64,000 nucleotides of DNA from Blumeriella jaapii. Lineage: Eukaryota; Ascomycota; Leotiomycetes; Helotiales; Drepanopezizaceae. How positions within the stretch are numbered: position 1 is the stretch's first letter; every line of letters starts with the position of its first letter. Where the stretch lies: NCBI GenBank assembly GCA_009599575.1, contig VWND01000017.1, positions 124,001 through 188,000 on the forward strand, given 5' to 3'. A program made the translations under genes and the position numbers. Below, in pieces: positions 1-12,497 of this stretch. Below the pieces are notes generated by a model, which saw only the letters and a program-made list of their open reading frames with translations, was not told the origin of the DNA and did not search any database.

Positions 1-2901
1 TTAAAGCTTTTTAAAATAAAATAGTCGAAATGCTAAAAAAACGAATTAAGCAAAAAATCTTCGAATTCTGCCACGGCCTATATAAAAACAAATAATTTAT
101 CGTTGCGAAAAAAAAAAAAAGCATTTACAAACTTATTACCGCAATCGTCGAAATAAACAAAATAACAATACGAAACGCCAATATGCTATTTAACGTCGAT
201 TAATTTTCGAACGAATTCGCAAGATTAACGATCGCTTTTTTTTTCGATTTATTTTTCGGCTACGACTATTTAATACTTAACTTACGATTTCGAAATATAA
301 CGGCAATTTAAATTTCAATCGGTTTATTACGCATAACCAAAATACTTATAAAAGCTATTAATTTAGTCGCTTAATTCGTAAAAATCGTATACAAAATTCT
401 TATAATTTGCATTTCTGATATTACTTTTTTTTACGTTAACGACGTCGGAATAAAAAGCTTCAAATTATATTATAATAATAAAAAAATCCTTTTTAAAATT
501 CGACGTTATATAATAAAATATATTTAAAATATCGATAAAATTATAATTTGCTTCGAAAAAGCCAAAGCTATTATTAGCTCTCGATCAAAATTTTATATAT
601 CCGAAATAAATATCGTTAGTTATATAATTAATAACGCTGGCCGCTATTTTTAACGAAAAAAAATTAAAAAAATCTGCGAATAAAAAAAATGTAAAAATAT
701 TATCGAAGCTAAAGCTTTTATTAGCGTTATAATTTACTATCGTAATTAAATCAAAAACTTTTTTCAAAAAGCTGCATTTATTTACGTTACGATAAAAAAA
801 AAAATCGATTTCGTTTAAAAAAAAAAAAAAAACAAAATTATAAAAATATTCAAAAACGATTTTTTGTCGGCTTTATTATTTATGCGGATCGATTACAGCT
901 TAAACGTAAAAAAAATCATTTTAATTATAAACGCTAATATTTTCGGTTAGAAAACTGTATTACAACAAATCGATAAAAACAAAAAACGATATTTTTCACG
1001 ATTCGAAAGCGGCTTATAATCCTTCGCGAAAGCACGCTACAATACTATTAAACGAAAATATCGAAGCGCTTTTAAAATAATAAAAAAAATAAAAAGCGAA
1101 TTATACGGCGTATATTTTATTTTAAAAACGAACGCAAAAATTCTTATCGATTAACTAAATAAAAAAGCCAGTAATTTGCCAAAAGCATTCGTTATTAATT
1201 AAATAATTTAAATGCGATTTATAAACTTCGAAATTAAATATATTAAAAAAACAATTAATACAGCGGCAAACGGTTTTTCCAAACGAAAACGTTTTTATCC
1301 GTTTAATTTCGCTAAACAAAGCGAACAAAATATCGACGAATAAATCGCTGACGAAATCGGCTGCTTCGCTATTTACGCTTTAGATTTTATAAAGCTAAAA
1401 CCATTCGCGTTGTTATTTCGGCTGGCATCGCGAATAAAAAATATTAATTTTCGGACCGAAAAAGCATTCGCGTTATTATTTCGGCTGGCATCGCAAATAA
1501 ATTTAATCGAAAACGATCGGAATAAGCCGATTAACGACGAAAATAAATCTTTGATCGACAATTACGAAACCGAAGATTTTTATTTAATCGCATATTATTT
1601 AATTATTTTATCCAAACCATTTAATATGCTAAATTATTAATTTAAATTATTTAAAAACCAAGCTTTCGATTATATTTTGGCCGATAAAAAGCTATATAAA
1701 ATAAAAAATAATATATATTAAAAACGCTTAGTAGTAAATAATAAAACCGATAAGTTTTAAATTATAAAAAAAGCTTACGAAAAAGTGTTTTATAAAAAAG
1801 CTAAAACCATTTATTACCGAATTAAAAACGATTTTTAATAAAAAAAATGCTTCGAAAATTGCAAAGCTTTCGTTAAAAACTGTATTTTTTGCTAAAAACG
1901 AAAGCCTGGCCGAAAAAAAAACTTATTATATCCGACGTGGTTTTTTAAAATTTAAAAAAAAATTAACCTCGACGTTATACGCGTACCGATTACCGATCGC
2001 GATTATATATATTTCGTGCTCGTTATTAACGATTTATTTAAATAGCCTAAAAAGCGATTTTTCCGAAACGCTATTTCCGAAGCTATAGCGATTTTTTTTT
2101 AAAAAAACGTTATATATCGATATAACTTATTTAGCAAATTAAACGTCGATAATAAATCCGAAAACAAAAGCGTTATCGAAACTTTTATAAAAAAATACGG
2201 TATTTAACGCATTTAAATTTTAGCCTATAATTCGAAAAATAATAAATCCGTTAAACAAAGTTATAAAAATATTTTAACGGCCTTTCAAAAGCTATTCGAG
2301 AAAATTATAAACGTTGGTCGCGGAAATTCTCGAAAATGCTTTTTGTTATACGTATATATATATACGCTTTTATTAAAATAATTTTATTTTTTATTTAATA
2401 CGGCAAAAACGCTCGATTACCTTTGGAAACAAAATAATTTGTATAAAAGTTTTATAACGTAATTAAAATAAAAACGAAAGCTGATTTACTAGCAATAAAA
2501 TCTAAACAGCTCGATTACCGCGATATAAATATAAAAAAAATAATTTTAAAAAAAAAAAAATATAAAAAAACAATTAAAAAAATCTGAAATAAAACCAAAA
2601 TTTTAAAAAAAACGCTAAGTAAAAAAAAAATCTGATTCTAGTCTACGACGTTTAGCGCGCTATCGACAAATCGGCCGATACTAAGCTTAATTATAAATGG
2701 CTCGGACCTTACGAAATATACGAGGCCGAATTAAATAAAAGCTATTATAAGCTTACGAAACTCGATAAAACAAAACTAAAAAAAACGTTCGCCGCCAACC
2801 GATTAAAACGATTTTACAAAAAAAACCAGCAAATTTATTTTCTGGATTCTGAATTAAAAAGCGACTCCGATTCCAGCGATTCCGACGACGATTTCGATTA
2901 A
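1..2901 (+). pseudogene. gypsy pol relic: RT, RNase H, integrase
   Basis: Reading through RIP-type stops on the plus strand gives an RT palm/thumb segment (about 150-800). It is followed by an RNase H block (about 900-1300) with residues like LIDQLNKKASDLPGAFVIN and a following NTAADGFSR-type end. Integrase core residues lie at about 1980-2330 (NDLFKWP, KYGIQRIQ, then a segment matching YNSKANGSVEQ). A GPY/F-type C-terminus with KWLGPYEIYEAELNKSYYKL lies at about 2690-2760. It ends with an acidic Ser/Asp tail and TAA near 2901. These motifs are typical of Ty3/gypsy pol. It cannot encode protein now: there are dozens of stops and no intact frame above about 80 codons. Confidence 0.8.
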
Positions 2902-3639
2902 AGCGATTATATTTCTAAAAAAAAAAAACCTTTTAAAAAAGTCTGAAAACAGCCGAACGATAATCCCGCTGCTAAAACCACGGTTTAAATCGTGATTTCA
3001 TTTATAACCGAAAAAAAAAAAAATGCTTATAAAATTGTTTATTAACTGTTTTATTATTTTTATTATTTATTATTTTTCTTTTTATTATATACTGTTTTAT
3101 TATTTTTGTTTTGCTTACTTATATACAATCTAATTATTCTGTTTTATATATATTATTTATTTTTAAAATTTTTTTTTATATTATTTAAAACATTTATTAT
3201 ATTTTTTTTTATTTGGCTGTACTTTTGTTTATTAAAATAAAAGTTTTGTATATATTTGAGCCGCATATTTAATATATTTATATTATTCGCACATTTTACG
3301 AAAACTATTTTTTATATATTTTATTATTTGCTGTTTTCTGCATTGTTTACTTTTTTCGTTATTCTGAACGAATGCTTATTTAAACAATTATAATTTATTA
3401 AAAAAACAGCATGCGAATTTCCGTAACTTTTAAATATAAATATTTTATAATTTCCGTACTTTTTTCTATTTACTTTTTAATAAATATAATACACTTTTTT
3501 AATTAACAAACCCATCGATATTATATCGTTTTTTAAGCAAAGCGTTGCTAAACCTGGCAAATTTATTTTTAATTTATTTTAAAACGGAATTATTATACGC
3601 AATTTTTCCGAATTTAAATAAGCATATAATACCGCTATT
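2902..3639. other. A+T-rich spacer inside element C
   Basis: Between the integrase stop and the second coding relic. Long T- and A-runs, no reading frame and no host motif seen. The same spacer is present in copy 2 (about 8250-9000). It could hide a degraded internal LTR, but I see no TG..CA pair. Confidence 0.5.
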
Positions 3640-6600
3640 TTAAATTAATAAACAGTTTTCGTAAAAACATTTATAAAACAATTCGATATAATAACTAAAA
3701 ACGTTAACGAATTTTTATTCGATTATAAAAGCTTCGTTAAAACTAAATTCGTTCGCAAAAGCTTTAACTACGACAAATTCCTGCTAAATTACGACAACGC
3801 TTTAAAAACTTTCGCCGAAGCAAAAAAAGCTCGAAATAATAAAAAAAAAATAACAAACCGAATATTACGCTTTTTGCTAAATTAACGAAAAAAAAATATT
3901 TAAAAATACGTTTTTAACAAAATCACCGGTGTTATTCCATTTCGGCATTTCGCTCGCTTTTTCGAAATTATTACCTTTATTAAAAAAGAAATCTAAATAC
4001 TAAACGCTTACATTTTTAAAACGCAAGCTTTAAAAGCTAACAACCCAAAGGCCCGCAAATTCACAAGCTTTTTTATAACTATTTGCAAACTAATCGACGA
4101 CGCTATATAATCGCCAAAAAAAATTTTAATCGATTGCGAAATTCTAAATCTGACTTTTTTTTAAAACAAAAAACTAAGCGTCGCTAAATACGGCATTTTT
4201 ATACCGAAAAAAAAAACGACGCCATTTCGATATTTTAAATTTACAACGACGAAAAAAACGAAAAAGCTAATATTATTTTCGTTTAATTCGAAAAAACATA
4301 CGCGATAGCAATTAATACTTCTAAAACAGCTAAAACAATTTAGCGACCTTTATTTTCAATTATCGAAAACGAATTAAAAAACGAAACCAAAAGCGTAATA
4401 GCAAATAACCGCTTATTCGAATACAAAAAGCTTATTATATTTATAAAAACGATTTCGAAAAAAATAAAAACAAAAAACGTAAAAAAGCGCGCCGATATTT
4501 CCGAAATCTTTTTTATTCGGAAAAAAACTATTTACGTCGCTAGCAAAAAAAGCACCGCGAATAAAAACAGCCGGAAATCGACGCCGAATTATAAGTTTTA
4601 AGTTAATTAACAAAAAACACGACGATTTTACGAAATCAGATTTAAAAAACGCCGGCATTCCGAAAAAAAAAGATTTAAACGATTTTAAATTTAATTTTTC
4701 GAAATTAAATACGCAAATATCAAAAACGCTTATTGCGTTCAAAAACGTCGTATTATTATCGCTAATATTTTAAATTTTAATAAAAGCATTTAAAATCTCG
4801 ATTATTATACGTTTCGACCGAAAAAACTTAAAAAAAAATATCGAAATTATCGCGGAAAAAATTATACAAAAAGCATAAAATCAAATTATCTTATTTAAAA
4901 CTTTCGCTTTCGACGACGAAACGATTTAAAAATTTTATTTCGATATTTTTATATAAAAACCAAATAAATCCGTTAACTTTTTTTTTTTTGCTTCGAACGA
5001 AAATTAAATCAAATCTTTTTCGGAAAATTACAAATATAATACGCTAAAGCAAATAAAAAAAACTTTTAAAAACGATAACCCGTTTTTACTCGAATTTTCT
5101 TTCGCTAAAAAACTCCGATTTTTTAATTTCGTTTCTACGAATAACGTTAACGCCAAAAAAAACGACAAGTTCTGCCATTTTCATATACGCTGCTACGCGG
5201 CGTATTGCGATTTAATTATAAAAAAAATTAACGTTATCGGTTTCGCTGATCGATTCGCTGCTATCAGAAATTCGAATTACGACGTATTCGAAATTAATTT
5301 TAATAATTAATTTATATTCCGACGAAAAACTGCGAAAACTATTTAAGCGTATATTAAAATTTATTTAAGCTACGCAAATTTTAAAACAAATTCTAAAACT
5401 TTTAATGCGATTATAAAACTCGATTAAAACGTAAAAAAATAAAAACAACGAGTATTTTCAAAAGCCGATTCTATTAATTTTTCGACAGAAAATATATTTT
5501 AAAATCTATTTAAACTGAATTGCGAATTCGTTAATTACGTAAAGTTTTATAACGGAAAAAACAAACCACTGCTGCATTTTATAAAAAAAAAAGTAGCTAT
5601 ATATAAGTATTATTTCCGATTGGTCAAAACCTAAAAAGCGCCTATAGCTTTTTTCGCTAATATGCTTTACAATTTCATTTAATAAGCTTTTAAAATACAC
5701 CCCGGCTTTTACCTCGCTGTTTTGATTATCCGAAATCCTGGAAACTACCGCTTCGTAACATATTTTAACGTTCCGATCGCCCCAGATTTCGCTGGCCCCG
5801 ATCGTATTACAATTATAAAATTCGATATCGCCGATTTTTAAAAAAAGAAAAAATCGAAAACTTTATCGACGCCATTTTCGATTATTACGTTCTGCTTGCA
5901 TTCGCATACAACTCGGAAATAATCGAAACTTATCTGCAATTATACTACGACGCCAAATTAATTAAAACTATTTAAAAAACTTAGCTTTTTCGTATTTCAG
6001 CGCGTTTAAAACAATAATCTCGGCTATTTTATCGGATTACAAAACCGAAAATTACGAAATAAAAAATAAAATAATTTCTGTCAGCTTTTCGATTAAGCAA
6101 AAAGTTTTCGTCAGATTCAAAATCCAAAAAACCGACGGCGCGATGCTAATTTATTCGAATAATTACACGGCGCAAAAATACAAAAACTATTTCGAAAACG
6201 ATAATCCGATAAATAATCTAACATTATTTATACTACGGCGAAAGCAATCACAACACTTTCGGTAATTTCGATTACAAACGATTATCTCCGAACTATTTCG
6301 TAAAATAGTTTTTTTTACAAGCCTCGGAACCTTTTTAAAAATATTCGTCGGTAAACAACCGTAATCCGATTTATCAGTTTTACGCGAAACAAAAACGTTA
6401 ATCGGTTTTAATTATAACGAATTAATCGACTACTTCTACGATTTTAATACAAAACTTTTCAGCGCTTTTTGCAAAGCGTAAAACTACGTTTAAAAGCTGA
6501 AATTTATTATTTACGCAAAAAAGTCGTAAAAAACACCCGTCGCGGCGACGCTTAATAATATTATCGACAAAAAGCCATCAGAACGTTCGTAAATCTAAAC

Positions 6601-6770
6601 GACACCTCGATTAATATTTTATCGAGCCACTTTTTAAAAAAACAAAATAAACAAAATAATTCAAACGATAAGCGAAACGCTATTCTTTTATAAAAGCCGA
6701 TAGCAAAAAGGCCAAAAACGGATTAAAAAACTGAAAAAATATAGGATTACGAAATTCGGTTTTAATTAAT
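3640..6770 (+). pseudogene. unrecognised ~1,000-codon coding relic downstream of integrase
   Basis: A plus-strand frame runs for about 1,000 codons from near 3640 to near 6770. It is interrupted almost only by TAA/TAG codons that a C-to-T change would make from CAA/CAG, plus a few small frame slips. Recognisable stretches include KTFIKQFDMITKNVNEFLFD near the start and CHFHIRCYAAYCDL at about 5170-5215. The second copy (about 9030-12130) gives nearly the same translation despite independent RIP changes, so this was a real protein. I do not recognise the family. It is not gag-like (no CCHC knuckle seen) and not a second RT or integrase. It may be an accessory ORF of element C or part of another transposon trapped in the unit. 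Confidence 0.5.
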
Positions 6771-6871
6771 TAATTTTTAAACCATATAAAATAGATTAGA
6801 TTGCATTTATTAAAATTATATTTTTTTTTAATCGTAATCAAAAACGACTACGTATATTATTTAAAACAAAA

Positions 6872-7140
6872 TATAAAACGGTAATATTTTATATTAATAA
6901 AAATTGATAGTTTTAGCTATAATTAAAGCATAGACCCTTCCGAGACCCTTTGCCATTAACTACCTTTAACAGGTATAAAAGCAAGGCACCCCTTTTAAAT
7001 AATACCATAAGCACGCAATTCAATTCATACCTTCACTTATTTCTTCTTTTCCTTTCGTCAGTCTTTTTTAGGGATTCCCTAGACTATTTTACCCACCGAT
7101 ATATGGCCGTATCAGTCTGGTTTTCCTACCTACTTTTACA
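6872..7140 (+). repeat. LTR of element C (shared between copies 1 and 2)
   Basis: About 269 bp starting TATAAAACGG (a RIP form of TGTGAAACGG) and ending TACTTTTACA. It carries a TATA box (GGTATAAAAGC) at about 6971. Very similar to 12230-12497 and to the unmutated solo copy at 53012-53220 on the minus strand, which defines both ends. Confidence 0.75.
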
Positions 7141-8240
7141 GTGTTTTATAAAAAAGCTAAAGCCATTTATCACCGAACTAAAAACGATTTCTGATAAAAA
7201 AGTGTTTCGAAAATTACAAAGCTTTCGTTAAAAGTTGTATTTTTTGTTAAAAACGAAAACCTGGCCGAAAAAAGAATTTTTTATATTTTACGTAATTTTT
7301 TGAAATTTAAAAAAAAGTTAATTTCGACGTTATACGCGTACCGATTACCGACCGCGAATATACGTATTTCGTATTCGCTATTAACGATCTGTTTAAATAA
7401 TTTAAAAAAAGACTTTTCCGAAACGCTATTTTCGAAGTTATAACGACCTTTTTTTAAAAAAACGTTATATATCGATACGATTTGTTTAGCAAATTAAACG
7501 TCGATAATAAATCCGAAAACAAAGGCGTTATCGAAATCTTTATAAAAAAATACGAAATTCAGCGTATTTAAATCTTAGCTTACAATTCGAAAAGCAACGG
7601 ATCCGTAGAACGAAGCTATAAAAATATTTTTAACGACTTTTCAAAAGCTATTCGAAAAAGTTATAAGCGTTGATCGCGGAAATTTTCGGAAATACTTTTT
7701 GTTATACGAATATATATATACGCTTTTACTAAAATAATTTTATTTTTTATTTAATACGGCAAAAACGCTCGATTACTTTTAAAAACAAAATGGCTTATAT
7801 AAAAGTTTTATAACGTAATTAAAATAAAAACGAAAGCAGATTTATTAGCAATAAAATTTAAACAGCTAGATTATCGCGATATAAATAAATTAAAAAAAAT
7901 GATTTTAAAAAAAAAAAAGTATAAAAAAGTAATTAAAAAAGTTTGAAATAAAACCAAGGTTTTAAAAAAAACGCTAATTAAAAAAAAAATCTGGTTTTAA
8001 TTTACAACGTTTAGCGCGTTATTAATAAATCGGCCGATATTAAATTTAATTATAAATGGCTCGGACTTTACGAAATATGCGAGGCCGAATTAAATAAAAG
8101 CTATTATAAGCTTACGAAACTCGATAAAATAAAACTAAAAAAAACGTTCGCCGTCAACCGGTTGAAACGATTTTACAAAAGAAATTAGCAAATTTATTTT
8201 TTAAATTTTAATTTAAATAGCGATTTCGATTTTAGCGAAT
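7141..8240 (+). pseudogene. integrase fragment of element C, copy 2
   Basis: Starts at the segment reading VFYKKAKAI, runs through the integrase core (NDLFK, then YGIQRI-like residues at about 7550) and the GPY/F-type C-terminus at about 8050-8180. It ends in the acidic Ser/Asp tail. Many RIP-type stops. It is equivalent to 1786-2900 of copy 1. Confidence 0.7.
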
Positions 8241-9029
8241 CCGACGACGACTTCGATCAAAGCGATTATATTTCTGAAAAAAAAAAAACTTTTAAAAAGG
8301 GTTGGAAACAACCGAACGATAATTTCGCTGCTGAAAGCATAATTCAAATCGTAATTTTATTTATAACCGAAAAAAAGAAAAATGCATACAAAATTATTTA
8401 TTAATTGTTTTATTGTTTTTATTATTTATTGTTTTTTTTTTTTATTATATATTATTTTACTGTTTTTGTTTTGCTTTGCTTATATATAATTTAATTCTGT
8501 TTTATATATATTATTTATTTTTAAAACCTTTTTTTTATATTGTTTAGGACATTTATTATACTTTTTTTTATTTAATTGTATTTTTGTTTATCAGAACAAA
8601 AGCTTTGTATATATTTAAGCCGCATATCTGATATATTTATATTATTCGCACATTTTACGAAAATTATTTTTTATATATTTTATTATTTGCTATTTTCTGT
8701 ATTATTTACTTTTTTCGTTGTTTTAAACGAATGCTTGCCTAAATAATTATAATTTATTAAAAAAACAGCATGCGGATTTCCGTAACTTTTAAATACAAAT
8801 ATTTTATAATTTCCGTATTTTTTTCAATTACTTTTTAACAAATATAATACATTTTTTCGATTAATAAAATTATCGATATTATATTATTTTTTAAACAAGG
8901 CGTTGTTAAACCTAGCAAACTTATTTTTAATTTATTTTGAAACGGAATTATTATACGCAATTTTTCCGAATTTAAGCAAATATATAATACCGCTATTTTA
9001 AATTAATAAGCAGCTTTTATAAAAACGTT

Positions 9030-12000
9030 TATAAAATAATTCGATATAATAACTGAAAACGTTAACGAATTTTTATTCGATTACGAAAGCTTCGTTAAAA
9101 TTAAATTCGTTTGCAAAAGTTTTAATTACGATAAATTTCTGCTGAATTACGATAACGCTTTAAAAGCTTTCGCCGAAGCAAAAAAAATTCGAAATAATAA
9201 AAAGAAAATAACAAACCGAGTTTTGCGCTTTTTGCTAAATCAACGAAAAAAAGATATTTAAAAATACGTTTTTAGCAAAATCACCGGTATTATTTTATTT
9301 CGGCATTTCGCTCGCTTTTTCGAAACTATTATTTTTATTAAAAAAAAGGTTTGAATACTAAACGCTTATATTTTTAAAACGCAAGCTTTAAAAATTAATA
9401 ATTCAAAGGCCCGCAGGTTTATAAGTTTTTTTACAGCTGTTTGCAAACTGATCGACGACGTTATATAATTATTAAAAAAAGTTTTAATCGGCTGCGAAAC
9501 TTTAAGTCTGATTTTTTTTCAAAGCAAAAAACTAAACGTCGTTAAATACGGCATTTTTATACCGAAAAAAAAAAACAATATTATTTCGATATTTTAAATT
9601 TACGACGACGAAAAAAACGAAAAAGCTAATATTATTTTCGTTTAGTTCGAAAAAATATACGCGGTAGCAATTAATATTTTTAAAACAGCTAAAATAATTC
9701 GGCGATTTTTATTTTTAATTATTAAAAACGAATCCGAAAACGAAATTAAAAGCGCGATAACAAATAACCGCTTATTCGAATATAAAAAATTTATTATATT
9801 TATAAAAACGATTCCGAAAAAAATAAAAACAAAAAACGTAAAAAAGCGCGCCGATATTTCCGAAACTTTTTTTATTCGAAAAAAAAAACTATTTACGTCG
9901 CTAATAAAAAAGGCACCGCGAATAAAAACAGCCGGAAATCGACGCCGAATTATAAATTTTAAGTTAATTAATAAAAAACGCGACGATTTTATAAAATCGG
10001 ATTTAAAAAACGCCGGCATTTCGAAAAAAAAAAATTTAAACGATTCTGAATCTGATTTTTCGAAATTAAATACGTAAATATCAAAAACGCTTATTACGTT
10101 TAAAAACGTCGTACCGCTAATATTTTAAATTTTAATAAAAGTATTTAAAATCTCGACTATTATACGATTCGATCGAAAAAACTTAAAAAAAAATATCGAA
10201 ATTATCGCGGAAAAAATTATATAAAAAGCATAAAATCAAATTACCTTATTTAAAACTTTCGTTTTCGACGACGAAACGATTTAAAAGTTTTATTTCGATA
10301 CTTTTATACAAAAATTAAATAAATTCGTCAGCTTTTTTTTTTTTGTTTCGAACGAAAACTGAATTAAGCTTTTTTCGGAAAATTGTAAGTATAATACGCT
10401 AAAGCAAATAAAAAAAACTTTTAAAAACGATAACCCGTTTTTATTCGAGTTTTTTTTCGTTAAGAAATTTCGATTTTTTAATTTCGTTTTTACAAATAAC
10501 GTTAACGCTAAAAAAAACGGCAAGTTTTGCTATTTTCACGTATGCTGTTACGCGGCGTATTGCGATTTAATTACAAAAAAAATTAACGTTATCGGCTTCG
10601 CTAATCGATTCGCTATTATTAAAAATTCGGATTACGACGTATTCGAAATTAATTTTAATAATTAATTTATATTTCGACGAAAAACTGCGAAAATTATTTA
10701 AACGCGTGCTAAAACTTATTTAGGCTACGCAAATTTCAAAACGGATTTTAAGGTTTTTAGCGCGATTATAAAACTCGACTAAAACGTAAAAAAATAAAAG
10801 CAATAAATATTTTTAAAAGCCGACTTTTTTAGCTTTTCGACCGCAGGTATGCTTTAAAATTTATTTAAATTAAGCTGCGAATTCGTTAATTACGTAAGGT
10901 TTTATAACGGAAAAAACAAGCTATTGCTGTATTTTATAAAAAAAAAAATAGCTATATATAAATATTATTTCCGATTAATTAAAACCTAAAAAGCGCTTAC
11001 AGCTTTTTTCGCTAATATATTTTATAATTTTATTTAATAAGCTTTCAAAATGCATTCCGGCTTTTACTTCGCTGTTTTAATTATTCGAAACCTTAAAAAT
11101 TGCCGCTTCGTAATATATTTTAACGTTTCGATCGCTTTAGGTTTCGCTAGTTCCGATCGTATTACAATTATAAAATTTAATATCGCCGACTTTTAAAAAA
11201 AGAAAAAAATCGAAAACTTTACCGACGCCATTTTCGATTATTACGTTTTGCTTACATTCGTATATAATTCGAAAATAATCGAAGCTTATTTGTAATTATA
11301 TTACGACGCTAAACTGATTAAAACCATTCAGAAAAATCTAGCTTTTTCGTATTTTAACGCGTTTAAAGCAATAGCCTCGGCTATTTTATCGGATTACAAA
11401 ACCGAAAGCTACGAAATAAAAAATAAAATAATTTTTGTCAGCTTTTCGATTAAACAAAAAGTTTTCGTCAAATTTAAAATTTAAAAAACCGACGGCGCGA
11501 TATTAATTTATTTAAATAATTATACGACGCAAAAATACAAAAACCATTTCGAAAACGACGCTTCGATAAATTATTTAATATTATTTGTATTACGGCGAAA
11601 GCAATTATAGCATTTTCGGTGATTTCGATTATAAACGATTATTTCCGAATTATTCCGTGAAATAGTTTTTTTTACAAGCTTCGAAGCTTTTTCAAAAGCA
11701 TTCGTCGGTAAATAACCGTAGTCCGATCTATCGGTTTTACGCGAAGCAAAAGCGTTAATCGGTTTTAATTACGACGAATTAATCGATTACTTTTACGATT
11801 TTAATATAAGATTTTTCAGCGCCTTTTGTAAAACGTAGAACTACGTTTAGAAGCTGGAATTTATTATTTACGAAGAAAAATCGTAAAAAGTATTTATCGC
11901 GACGACGTTTAATAATATTATCGACGAAAAAGCTATCAGAACGTTCGTAAGTTTAAACGATACTTCGATTAACGTTTTATCGAGCCATTTTTTAAAAAAG

Positions 12001-12130
12001 CAAAGTAAATAAAATAATTTAAACGATAAGCGAAACGCTATTTTTTCGCAAAAGCCAATAGCAAAAAAGCTAAAAACGGATTAAAAAACCGAAAAAGTAT
12101 AAAATTAAAAAATTCAGTTTTGATTAATTG
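9030..12130 (+). pseudogene. unrecognised coding relic, copy 2
   Basis: Second copy of the 3640-6770 relic. Reading TAA/TAG as Gln gives a frame matching copy 1, for example NEFLFDYESFVK at about 9070. Comparing the two copies would allow most original codons to be inferred. No family recognised. Confidence 0.5.
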
Positions 12131-12229
12131 GTTTTTAAATTATATAAAATAAACTAAATTACACTTATTAAAATTATATTTTTTTTTGATTGTAATCAAA
12201 AACGATTACGTATATTATTTAAAACAGAA

Positions 12230-12497
12230 TATAAAACGGTAATACTTTATATTAATAAAAATTAATAGTTTTAGCTATAATCGAAGCATGGACTTTTTCG
12301 AAACCCTTTGCCACTGACTATTTTCAACAGGTATAAAAGCAAAGCATTCTTTTAAATAGTATTATAAGCACGCAGTTTAATTTATACCTTTACTTATTCT
12401 TTTTTTCCTTTTTTTCAGTTTTTTCTAGGGATTTTCTAGACTATTTTACCCACCGATATATGGCCGTATCAGTCTGGTTTTCCCATCTATTTTTACA
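12230..12497 (+). repeat. LTR of element C, copy 2
   Basis: About 268 bp, TATAAAACGG to TTTTTACA, with the same TATA box as the 6872-7140 LTR (GGTATAAAAGC at about 12330). A different retrotransposon begins immediately after it. Confidence 0.75.

Larger units (their letters stand above)
1..7140 (+). mobile_element. Ty3/gypsy element C, copy 1 (5' end outside window)
   Basis: The window opens inside a gypsy-type retrotransposon on the plus strand. In order it holds RT and RNase H remains (1-1650), integrase (about 1780-2900), an A+T-rich spacer, a second coding relic (about 3640-6770) and an LTR (6872-7140). Everything from about 1786 to 7140 recurs at 7141-12497. The whole stretch is very A+T-rich, and most codons expected to be CAA or CAG read TAA or TAG, the pattern left by RIP. 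No gag or 5' LTR is visible, because the window starts downstream of them. Confidence 0.8.
7141..12497 (+). mobile_element. element C, copy 2 (5'-truncated tandem copy)
   Basis: Repeats 1786-7140 almost base for base in order: integrase part (7141-8240), spacer, unrecognised coding relic (about 9030-12130), LTR (12230-12497). The join to the LTR of copy 1 is abrupt: integrase sequence starts directly after the LTR end at 7140, so gag, RT and RNase H are absent from this copy. RIP changes differ between the copies, so each was mutated separately. Confidence 0.75.

Noticed and set aside
4413..4742. 109-codon minus-strand frame, repeated at 9642-10019
   Set aside because: Phe/Lys-rich shadow of the plus-strand coding relic; RIP removes C and leaves long frames on the opposite strand.
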